The translations under genes were made by a program, and so were the position numbers. 11,273 bases of DNA from Candidatus Eiseniibacteriota bacterium (GTDB taxonomy: Bacteria > Eisenbacteria > RBG-16-71-46): NCBI GenBank assembly GCA_005893365.1, contig VBPB01000069.1, positions 1 to 11,273 on the forward strand. Reading direction: 5' to 3'. Shown here piece after piece: positions 1 to 6,244 of this stretch. Under the pieces are notes generated by a model. It was given only the letters and a program-made list of their open reading frames with translations, was not told the DNA's origin and searched no databases. Numbering within the stretch: position 1 is the stretch's first letter; the number at the start of each line of letters is the position of its first letter.

Positions 1-314
1 GGGGCGTGCTCCGCCACCCGGACCGTGACCAGCGCTCGCTCCCCCAGCAACGCGTCGGCGTTGCTCGGCACCGACTTGGGCCTGAGGCGCGCCCGCACCC
101 AGCGGCGGCCCGCGGCGATGTAGAACAGGCACAGCACCGCCGCCACGATCAGCCCCACCGCCGGGCGCTGCGTCCACAACCCGACCCCGCCGCCGACCAC
201 GAAGGCCGAGCCGATGAGGACCAGGTCGAACCCGGCGAAGCCCCCGAAGGCGACCTCGACCAGGATTAACAACGCCCCGGCGATCACCAGCCCCCAACTC
301 CAACCCATTTCCAT
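1..314 (-). CDS. NfeD-family membrane protein, 3' part cut by window edge
   Basis: The first 104 residues are visible, read leftward from an ATG at 314; the rest lies outside the window. Three hydrophobic segments (about residues 5-24, 28-46 and 50-67) with Gly-rich turns are followed by a basic stretch (GRRWVRARLRPK). Then, around residues 82-95, comes the SNADALLGERALV motif, which matches the start of the soluble OB-fold domain of NfeD proteins. NfeD proteins are membrane partners of SPFH/stomatin-like proteins, so a stomatin gene could lie beyond the edge. A GGGAGG Shine-Dalgarno sits about 7 nt before the ATG; a second ATG two codons later is less well placed. The gene is divergent from rpmH. 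The family call rests on topology and the OB-domain entry motif, because the C-terminal half cannot be read. Confidence 0.72.
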   Translation of the reverse strand, partial: MEMGWSWGLVIAGALLILVEVAFGGFAGFDLVLIGSAFVVGGGVGLWTQRPAVGLIVAAVLCLFYIAAGRRWVRARLRPKSVPSNADALLGERALVTVRVAEHA

Positions 315-336
315 CGCACGACCTCCCGGCCCGGCA

Positions 337-355
337 CCCCCGCGCACCGCGGGGG
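337..355. other. Perfect GC hairpin between divergent nfeD and rpmH
   Basis: An 8-bp perfect inverted repeat (CCCCCGCG at 337-344, CGCGGGGG at 348-355) has a 3-nt CAC loop. It lies upstream of the rpmH promoter and in what would be the 5' leader of the divergent nfeD gene. There is no U-tract on either side, so it is not a convincing terminator. In DNA this GC-rich it may be chance. Confidence 0.25.
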
Positions 356-393
356 ACCTGGGCCGTGCGGGACTCTACACCAGCCGGGCCGGC

Positions 394-422
394 TTGACGC
401 GGCCCGCCCGGTCCCGTAATCT
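394..422 (+). promoter_or_regulatory. Sigma70-like promoter of the rpmH operon
   Basis: A TTGACG box at 394-399 (five of six bases of the -35 consensus) is separated by exactly 17 nt from TAATCT at 417-422, a weak -10 box. It is one of the few AT-richer spots in this GC-rich region. Transcription would start near 429, giving a 5' leader of about 40 nt before the rpmH coding region. The TAA in the -10 box also closes the rpmH reading frame upstream, which limits where translation can begin. Confidence 0.55.
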
Positions 423-467
423 GCCGCGTCTTTCTCCGCGCTAAGACCCTGCAGAAACGAGGACTCC

Positions 468-602
468 ACGTATCGACCCCGCAACCGCCATCGGAAGAAG
501 ACCCACGGCTTCCGCTCGCGGATGAAGACCACGGGTGGCCGCAAGGTGATCGCCGCCCGCCGCAAGCAGGGCCGCAAGCGCCTCACCGTCTCGTCGGCGT
601 AG
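468..602 (+). CDS. rpmH: 50S ribosomal protein L34, apparent ACG start
   Basis: This encodes the small, very basic large-subunit protein L34, 44 residues long, the usual family length. The signature is clear: YRPRNRHRKKTHGFRSRM near the N-terminus and GRKRLTV near the C-terminus. The in-frame codons from the upstream TAA (417-419) to TAT at 471 include no ATG, GTG, TTG or CTG. The only near-cognate start is ACG at 468-470, with a GAGG Shine-Dalgarno at 459-462, 5 nt upstream. The family normally begins M-K-R/P-T-Y/F, and here ACG occupies the Thr position. The next in-frame ATG would remove nearly half of the protein. It is the first gene after the promoter at 394-422. The identity is firm; the start is unusual and could reflect a real ACG start or a sequence error. 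Confidence 0.93.
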   Translation, partial: TYRPRNRHRKKTHGFRSRMKTTGGRKVIAARRKQGRKRLTVSSA

Positions 603-752
603 CCGCGCCGTCCCCGCGCATTGCCGCTTCACCTCGCGACGCACGCGCCGAGCCACCGGCTGCCGCGCCCGGCGGGCCCGTTCCCCGGCCCGGGCGCTTC
701 CGGTCCCCTCTCGACCGCGACGGGTCTCCCGTCCGGGATCGGCCGCCCGCTC

Positions 753-1157
753 ATGACCACGGGACCCTCGGAAGCCCTCCATCCGCGCAACCGCCTGACG
801 GCCGCCGCCGACTTCGTGGCGGTCAAGGCGCGGGGCCGGGCGTTCCGCGGCGGGCACTGCGTGCTGGTAGCGCTCGCCCACCCCGATCAGGTCACGCGCG
901 TGGCGTTCGTGGCCAGCCGGCGCGGCGTGGGCGGGGCGGTGCAGCGCAACCGCGCGCGGCGCCGCCTGCGCGAGATCGTCCGGCGCCGCTGGCCCCGGGT
1001 GCCGCCCCAGGGCTACCTGCTGATGTTCGTCGCCACCCGCTCGACCGTGGTGGCACCGCATCAGGACCTGGCGAGCGACGTCGAGCGCGTCCTGGCCGCG
1101 GCCGGGGCGCTGGCGCCGCTGACCCCGCGGCCGACCCTCGCCGGAGGCGAGCGGTGA
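753..1157 (+). CDS. rnpA: Ribonuclease P protein component
   Basis: This is the protein subunit of RNase P, which pairs with the catalytic RNA to remove 5' leaders from precursor tRNAs. From ATG 753 it has 134 residues, a normal family length. The N-terminal RLTAAADFVAVKARG fits the conserved entry strand. The RNR signature is at R65-N66-R67, followed by a basic helix (ARRRLREIVRRRW) that contacts the RNA. The frame is open further upstream, to 621, but that part is Pro-rich and unlike the family, so ATG 753 is preferred although its Shine-Dalgarno is weak. The 150-nt gap after rpmH holds no recognisable feature. The stop overlaps the yidD start. Confidence 0.93.
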   Translation: MTTGPSEALHPRNRLTAAADFVAVKARGRAFRGGHCVLVALAHPDQVTRVAFVASRRGVGGAVQRNRARRRLREIVRRRWPRVPPQGYLLMFVATRSTVVAPHQDLASDVERVLAAAGALAPLTPRPTLAGGER

Positions 1158-1378
1158 GCCCGCTCGTCCGGCTGGCGGGGCTGCTCATCCGCCTCTATCA
1201 GCGCCTCGCCCCGCCGCTCATGCGCGGCGCCTGCCGCTACGCGCCCTCGTGCTCCGAGTACGCCCGCGAGGCGCTCGAGCGCCACGGGCTCAGGCGCGGG
1301 CTCGCCCTGGCGGTCCGCCGCCTGGCGCGCTGCCATCCGCTCGGGGCCCGCGGCTACGACCCGGTGCCGCGCTCGTGA
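1154..1378 (+). CDS. yidD: Membrane protein insertion efficiency factor YidD
   Basis: This is a 74-residue protein of the YidD family, small membrane-associated proteins linked to efficient YidC-dependent insertion of inner-membrane proteins. The diagnostic motifs are present in order: RLYQRLAPPLM, then CRYAPSCSEYAREAL, then RCHPLGARGYDPVP at the C-terminus, with all three conserved Cys residues. The start is GTG 1154, preceded by GGAGG at 1143-1147 with 6 nt spacing. GTG overlaps the rnpA stop by 4 nt, and its own stop overlaps the yidC start in the same way, which indicates translational coupling in an rnpA-yidD-yidC operon. Confidence 0.95.
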   Translation: MSPLVRLAGLLIRLYQRLAPPLMRGACRYAPSCSEYAREALERHGLRRGLALAVRRLARCHPLGARGYDPVPRS

Positions 1379-3258
1379 ACCGCAATACCATCGTCGCGGT
1401 CGGGCTGTGCGTGCTGGTGCTGATCGGCTATCCCTACCTCCTCAAGGTGTTCGGGCTCGACCACTACCTCAAGCCGGTGCGGCCCCCGCAGGTGGCGACC
1501 GGGGACAGCCTGCGCGGCGCGGCGGACACCTCGGGGCGCGCCACGGGCGCGCTCGGGGCGGCGCGTGCCGCGCGGCCGGCGCCGGCCGGCGGGACGCCGA
1601 GCGCCACGCCTGCGGCCCACACGGTCCTCGCGGCGCTGCCGCTCAGGCCCATCTCGGCCGAGCTCGAGCGCTCCTACCGCATCGAGACCCCCCTCTACCA
1701 CGCGGAGTTCTCGAGCCGCGGGGCGCGGCTGATCTCGGTGGAGCTGCTGCACTACGCCTCGGCGCACGGCGCCTCGAGCCACGACGGCAAGGCGGTGCGC
1801 CCGCCGGGGGGCGAGGCGGTGCCGTCCGGGGACCGGGTGGTGCTCGACGGCGGGCCGTCCTTCGGCGTCGACCTGGGCTCGGGGGCTTCGCGCATCCCGC
1901 TCGACGACCTGGTGTACACGGCGGCCGAGAGCCTCGATGCCGCCGGCGCCATCCGCCGTCTCACCTTCACCGCCCGGGACAGCAGCGGCCTCGTGATCCG
2001 GCAGACCTGGCGCGTGCGGCCCGACACGTACGCGCTCGACCTCGAGGTCGAGCTCAGCCGGGTGCCCATGGCCTGGCGGCTTGCGGACTACTCGCTCACC
2101 ACGCGCTCCTGGCCGCTCTTCAACGAGGCCGACCTCCAGGCCGACGCCCGCGGGCTCAAGTCCAGCAGCCTGGTCGGCACCAGCATCCACCGCGAGGCGA
2201 CGCGCGGCCTGCGCAAGGGCTCCAAGCGCTTCGAGGGCGGCGCGGTGTGGGCGGCGGTGCAGACCCGCTACTTCATGGGCGCGGTGGTGGCCACCCAGGC
2301 CACGACCCACGCGGTCGAGGCCGCCACCGAGTCGCGGGCCCTCTCCGCCGAGCAGCGGGCCCTGCTGCCCAGCAACGCGCCGGCCGACCAGGATGTGGCG
2401 GTGAGCACGCTGGTGGTGGGCCTGCCGGGCGAGACCGATCCGGTGGACCACTACCTCATCTATTTCGGCCCCAACGAGTACTTCCAGGTGAGCCGGCTCG
2501 GCGTCCACCTGGAGCGCGTCGTGGATCTGGGCTTCTCGTGGATCAGCCCGTTCAGCAAGGTGCTGCTGCGGGTCATGGTCTGGCTCCACGCGCTGATGCG
2601 GAACTATGGGCTGGCGATCATCGCCCTCGCCACCCTGGTGCGGCTGCTGCTCCACCCGCTGAACATGATGAGCATCAAGAGCATGCGCGCCATGCAGCGA
2701 TTGCAGCCCGAGATGGAGCGCATCAAGGACAAGTACAAGAACGATCCGCAGGCGCTCAACACCGCGGTGATGGCCCTCTACCGGGAGAACAAGGTGAACC
2801 CGGCGGGCGGCTGTCTGCCGATGCTGATCCAGATGCCGTTGTTCTTCGCGCTCTACTCGGTGCTCTGGAACGCGATCGAACTGCGCCAGGCCCCGTTCGT
2901 GGCCTGGATCCACGACCTCTCCGCGCCCGACAAGCTGTTCGAGGTCGCCGGATTCCCGCTCCGCCTGCTGCCGTTGCTCATGGCGGGCTCGGGGTTCCTG
3001 ACGCAGCGCCTCACCCCGACCGACCCGCGGCAGGCGAGCAGCATGTACATGATGAACGCGGTGATGGTCGTGTTCTTCTACAACCTGCCGTCCGGGCTCG
3101 TGCTCTACTGGACGGTGATGAACCTCCTGACCGCTCTCCAGCAGTGGCTGGCGTTGCGCGAGGACGGGCATCTGGCGGTCGCCGGCCCGGCCCCCGCGGC
3201 CCCGGACGCGCCAGTGGGGCGCGGACAGAAGGTGGCCAGGAGGGCCGCAACGAAGTAA
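1375..3258 (+). CDS. yidC: Membrane protein insertase YidC
   Basis: This inner-membrane insertase works alone or with SecYEG. It is 627 residues long, slightly above the usual Gram-negative size. The order is: an N-terminal membrane anchor (about 4-25), an Ala/Pro-rich linker (about 35-85), a large periplasmic beta domain (to about 380), then the conserved five-helix core. In the core, R423 in LVRLLLHPLN is the family's conserved groove arginine. It is followed by the charged cytoplasmic helical hairpin, NPAGGCLPMLIQMP (475-488), and the last helices with FFYNLPSGLVLYW. GTG 1375 is chosen because it overlaps the yidD stop by 4 nt and directly precedes the anchor helix; the frame is open upstream but there encodes an Arg/Pro-rich shadow of yidD. 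The periplasmic domain indicates a diderm bacterium. Confidence 0.97.
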   Translation: MNRNTIVAVGLCVLVLIGYPYLLKVFGLDHYLKPVRPPQVATGDSLRGAADTSGRATGALGAARAARPAPAGGTPSATPAAHTVLAALPLRPISAELERSYRIETPLYHAEFSSRGARLISVELLHYASAHGASSHDGKAVRPPGGEAVPSGDRVVLDGGPSFGVDLGSGASRIPLDDLVYTAAESLDAAGAIRRLTFTARDSSGLVIRQTWRVRPDTYALDLEVELSRVPMAWRLADYSLTTRSWPLFNEADLQADARGLKSSSLVGTSIHREATRGLRKGSKRFEGGAVWAAVQTRYFMGAVVATQATTHAVEAATESRALSAEQRALLPSNAPADQDVAVSTLVVGLPGETDPVDHYLIYFGPNEYFQVSRLGVHLERVVDLGFSWISPFSKVLLRVMVWLHALMRNYGLAIIALATLVRLLLHPLNMMSIKSMRAMQRLQPEMERIKDKYKNDPQALNTAVMALYRENKVNPAGGCLPMLIQMPLFFALYSVLWNAIELRQAPFVAWIHDLSAPDKLFEVAGFPLRLLPLLMAGSGFLTQRLTPTDPRQASSMYMMNAVMVVFFYNLPSGLVLYWTVMNLLTALQQWLALREDGHLAVAGPAPAAPDAPVGRGQKVARRAATK

Positions 3259-3417
3259 CCTAGGCACTTCCCTGGCGGCGAGAGCGCCGTGCCCGGAGGC
3301 GCACCTGGTTGCGCGCGGGCCGCCCACGCCGCCCCATCCAACATGGTTCGCAGGCTTCGCGCCCGGGGTCACACGCTGGTCCGCGCACCCCGCGCCGACG
3401 AGGCAACGAGGTCCGTC

Positions 3418-4722
3418 ATGGCAGGACAGAAGGAATCGATCTTCGAAGGCAAGACCCTCGACGACGCCGTCCGTATGGGGCTGACCGCGCTGGGACTGCC
3501 GCGCGCCGAAGTGATGATCACGGTGATGGAGGAAGGCTCGTCCGGCTTCCTCGGCCTGGGCGCGCGCCCGTACAAGGTGCGGATGATGCCGCGCCCCGGC
3601 GGTGCGCCGCGTGAGCCCGGCGAGCGCTCGGAGCGCGGGGAGCGCGGCGAGCGGGGTCGCAGCGAGCGCGGCGGCCGTGGCGGCCGCGAGCGCGGCGGTC
3701 GTGGCCGGCGCGAGGGCGGCGAAGGCGGGGCGCCCGCTCGCGGCGAGCCGCGGCGCGAGGGCCGGGGCGGGGAGCGCGAGCGCGGGCGCAACGGCCGCGA
3801 GGTGGTGGCCGCCGGCGGACCGAGGCGCGAGGAGCGTGCCCCGGCGGCGCGCGAGGAACGGGCCCCGGCGACGCGCGAGGACCGTGGCCCGGCGACGCGT
3901 CCGGGCGGGCCCTCCGAGGCGCAGGACGATGCGGGAGGCGAGGGCGGTCGCCGCCGCCGCCGCGGACGGCGTGGCGGTCGGGGCCGCAGCGGGGAACGCC
4001 CGATGCCGGGTGGCGCTTCGGTCGTGGCGCTGGAGCCGGAGGACGCGGTGACCGAGCACGCGCCCGAGGTCGTGTCCGAGGCACCGGCGCAGAGTCCACC
4101 GCCGCGCGAACGGTCGGGCCGCGACGAGGGCCGGGGCCGTCGCGAGCGCGGAGGCCGCGACGAGGGCCGGGGTCGTGACGACCGCGGAGGCCGCGACGAG
4201 CGCGGGCCGCGCGAGGCTTCGTCCGAGCCGGCGCTCCCGGCCGCCGAGCTCGAGGCGCTGGGGGTCAAGGCCACGGAGGATCTCCTCAAGGCGATGGGCT
4301 TCGACGCCAAGGTCACGGCCCGCGCCGACGGCGCCGACGTGAACGTGACCGCCCAGGTCTCGCAGGGCGAGCAGCTGCTGATCGGCCCCAAGGGCGAGGT
4401 GCGGCAGGCGCTCCAGCATCTGCTCAACCTCATGGTGAATCGGGGCGGGGCGATGCGCCATCACCTGCAGTTCGAGATCAACGACTTCTGGCAGCACCGT
4501 CAGGACGAGCTCGAGGCGCTGGCGCGCTCGATGGCCGACGAGGCATCGTCCACCGGTCGCGAGCTGCAGACCGAGTACCTCAACGCCCAGGAGCGGCGGG
4601 TCATCCACGTGACGTTGCGCGACGACACGCGGGTGAAGACCTATTCGATCGGCGACGGGCTCATCAAGAAGCTCGGCGTCGCGCCGGCCGACGCGGCGGA
4701 AGAAACCAGACCGGACGAGTAG
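3418..4722 (+). CDS. jag: Jag/KhpB RNA-binding protein with very long Arg/Gly-rich linker
   Basis: Jag (KhpB, also called EloR or SpoIIIJ-associated protein) is an RNA-binding protein typically encoded beside yidC. Its 434 residues have three parts. The Jag_N domain is at about 1-58 (FEGKTLDDAV, then GSSGFLGLGARPYKV). A low-complexity linker of about 210 residues follows, rich in Arg, Gly, Glu and Ala with RGG-like runs. The C-terminal KH and R3H domains start near 274: the KH loop is IGPKGE (322-327), and the R3H pair is R393 and H397 in ERRVIH. ATG 3418 has GAGG 6 nt upstream and gives the canonical N-terminus. Most relatives are about 200-280 residues, so the linker is strongly expanded, partly through tandem repeats at 3826-3897 and 4117-4206. 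It ends just before a terminator-like hairpin. The 159-nt gap after yidC holds only a weak imperfect hairpin near 3263-3293. Confidence 0.93.
   Translation: MAGQKESIFEGKTLDDAVRMGLTALGLPRAEVMITVMEEGSSGFLGLGARPYKVRMMPRPGGAPREPGERSERGERGERGRSERGGRGGRERGGRGRREGGEGGAPARGEPRREGRGGERERGRNGREVVAAGGPRREERAPAAREERAPATREDRGPATRPGGPSEAQDDAGGEGGRRRRRGRRGGRGRSGERPMPGGASVVALEPEDAVTEHAPEVVSEAPAQSPPPRERSGRDEGRGRRERGGRDEGRGRDDRGGRDERGPREASSEPALPAAELEALGVKATEDLLKAMGFDAKVTARADGADVNVTAQVSQGEQLLIGPKGEVRQALQHLLNLMVNRGGAMRHHLQFEINDFWQHRQDELEALARSMADEASSTGRELQTEYLNAQERRVIHVTLRDDTRVKTYSIGDGLIKKLGVAPADAAEETRPDE
3826..3897 (+). repeat. 24-nt tandem repeat, three copies, inside jag
   Basis: Three in-frame 24-nt units (3826-3849, 3850-3873, 3874-3897) encode the eight-residue repeats REERAPAA, REERAPAT and REDRGPAT in the disordered linker of Jag. 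The copies differ at a few positions. Confidence 0.8.
4117..4206 (+). repeat. 36-nt tandem repeat, two and a half copies, inside jag
   Basis: In-frame 36-nt units at 4117-4152 and 4153-4188, and a half unit at 4189-4206, encode GRDEGRGRRERG, GRDEGRGRDDRG and GRDERG. They form the end of the Jag linker, shortly before the KH domain. Confidence 0.8.
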
Positions 4723-4739
4723 CCCGGCCGCAGATTCGA

Positions 4740-4776
4740 GGCGCCGGGTCCGTTCGCGGGCCCGGCGCCTTTCGTT
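4740..4776 (+). terminator. Strong GC hairpin with short T-rich tail between jag and mnmE
   Basis: A 12-bp stem (4740-4751 with 4758-4769, one G-U pair) closes a 6-nt GTTCGC loop and is followed by TTTCGTT (4770-4776). It lies 17 nt after the jag stop and ends just before the mnmE ribosome binding site. The T-tract is broken by CG, so termination may be partial, with some read-through into mnmE-mnmG. Confidence 0.6.
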
Positions 4777-4786
4777 GGAGGGAAGC

Positions 4787-6244
4787 GTGATCCCGCCCAT
4801 CGACGACACCATCGCGGCACTCGCCACCGCGCCCGGGTCCGCCGGGCTGGCGGTGCTGCGCGTGAGCGGGCCGCGCGCGCTCGCGATCGCCGACGCCGTG
4901 TTCCGCGGCGCCGCGCCGCTCGCCGACGCGCGGGGCCACACGCTCCACCACGGGTGGGCGGTGTGGCCGGCGCCCGCGGACGGCGGCCCGGCCCCGGCGG
5001 CTGCGGATGCGGCTGCGGCGGGCCATGACGCACGCCGCCTCGACGAGGTGGTCGCGGCGGTGTTCCGCGCCCCGCGCTCGTACACGCGCGAGGACGTGGT
5101 CGAGCTGTCGTGCCATGGCGGAGCACTCCCCGGCCGCCGCGTGCTCGCCGCCCTGCTCGCCGCGGGCGCGCGCCTGGCGGCACCCGGCGAGTTCACGCTG
5201 CGCGCGTTCCTCAACGGCCGCCTCGACCTGGCGCAGGCCGAGGCGGTGGGCGACCTGATCCACGCCGAGACCGGGCGGGCCCACGCGCTCGCCCTCTCCC
5301 AGCTGGCCGGCGAGCTGTCGCGCCGCCTCGACGCCCTGGGCGAGCGGTTGACCGACGCGGTGGCCGAGGTCGAGGCGCGCGTCGACTTCGCCGAGGACGT
5401 GGGTGGGGTCGAGGTGCCGCCGCACGTGGTCGGCGCCATCGCCGCCGTGGACCGCGACCTGGCGGGCCTGTTGAGGGGTGCGCCCTACGCCCGGGCCGTG
5501 CGCGAGGGGGTGCGCGTGCCGCTGGTGGGACGTCCCAACGTCGGCAAGTCGTCGCTCTTCAACGCCCTGCTCGGCGAGGCGCGCGCCATCGTCACCCCGG
5601 TGCCCGGCACGACGCGCGACCGGGTGAGCGAGGCGATCGAGCTGGCCGGCATCCGCGTGACGCTCTCGGATACCGCCGGGCTGCGCGAGAGCGGGGACGC
5701 GGTCGAGTCGATCGGCATCGCCCGCGCCCGCGAGGCGATCGCCGGCGCCGCGGTCGCGGTCTGGGTGGTGGACGCGGCCGTCCCCCTGGGCGACGAGGAC
5801 CGGCGCATCGCCCGATCCCTGCTCGGCCGGCGGGTGCTGGTGGCGCTCAACAAATGCGACCTCGAGGCGGCGCGCGGCCCGGCCGCGGTCCGGGCCGCCG
5901 AGGTCGAGGCGCTGCTCGACGGCCTCCCGCGCCGCGCGGTCGCGGTCTCGGCCGCCACGGGCGCCGGGCTCGCGGCGCTGCGCGAGGCGCTGGCGGATCT
6001 GTTGGGCGCCACCGCCAGCGGCGACCTCGGTGCGGCGATCGGGAACCTGCGGCATGCCGAAGCGCTGGAGCGCGCGCGCTTAGCCCTCGGGCGCGCGGCC
6101 CAGGCGGCCGCCGAGCGGAGCCCGGGCGAGATCGTCGCGCTGGAGCTGCGCGAAGCCCTGGCCGCGCTGGGCGAGGTCACCGGCCGGACCGTCGGCGCCG
6201 ACCTGCTCGACCGCATCTTCAGCAAGTTCTGCGTGGGCAAGTGA
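4787..6244 (+). CDS. mnmE: tRNA modification GTPase MnmE
   Basis: MnmE, together with MnmG, installs the aminomethyl-type group on C5 of wobble uridine 34 in a subset of tRNAs, using a folate one-carbon unit and GTP. The protein has 485 residues. The N-terminal folate-binding domain begins DDTIAALATAPGSAG and contains a short Ala/Gly-rich insertion at about 65-82. The GTPase motifs are GRPNVGKSS (248-256), PGTTRD (273-278), DTAG (295-298) and NKCD (355-358). The C-terminus is the family signature CVGK, with catalytic C482. GTG 4787 is preferred because GGAGG at 4777-4781 is 5 nt upstream; a TTG four codons earlier overlaps that ribosome binding site. The stop overlaps the mnmG start by one base. 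Confidence 0.97.
   Translation: MIPPIDDTIAALATAPGSAGLAVLRVSGPRALAIADAVFRGAAPLADARGHTLHHGWAVWPAPADGGPAPAAADAAAAGHDARRLDEVVAAVFRAPRSYTREDVVELSCHGGALPGRRVLAALLAAGARLAAPGEFTLRAFLNGRLDLAQAEAVGDLIHAETGRAHALALSQLAGELSRRLDALGERLTDAVAEVEARVDFAEDVGGVEVPPHVVGAIAAVDRDLAGLLRGAPYARAVREGVRVPLVGRPNVGKSSLFNALLGEARAIVTPVPGTTRDRVSEAIELAGIRVTLSDTAGLRESGDAVESIGIARAREAIAGAAVAVWVVDAAVPLGDEDRRIARSLLGRRVLVALNKCDLEAARGPAAVRAAEVEALLDGLPRRAVAVSAATGAGLAALREALADLLGATASGDLGAAIGNLRHAEALERARLALGRAAQAAAERSPGEIVALELREALAALGEVTGRTVGADLLDRIFSKFCVGK

Noticed and set aside
621..752. N-terminal extension of RnpA upstream of ATG 753
   Set aside because: The added 44 residues are Pro-rich and unlike RnpA, and from ATG 753 the protein already has the normal family length.
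1407..3263. Second long + strand frame over yidC (618 codons)
   Set aside because: The translation is Arg/Ala/Gly-rich low complexity with no membrane helices, while the yidC frame carries every family motif.
3263..3293. Possible hairpin after yidC (GGCAC paired with GTGCC around an inner GC stem)
   Set aside because: The stem is bulged and no T-tract follows, so it is not supported as a terminator.
1354..5439. Stop-free minus-strand frame of 1361 codons opposite yidC, jag and mnmE
   Set aside because: It is antisense to three well-identified genes. Its translation is Arg/Ala/His-rich without recognisable domains, as expected from the GC-biased third positions of the genes opposite.
5110..6243. 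Long upstream continuation of the mnmG frame through mnmE, which could look like a fusion protein
   Set aside because: This part is an Arg/Gly/Pro-rich shadow of mnmE. The MnmG family start is ATG 6244, overlapping the mnmE stop.
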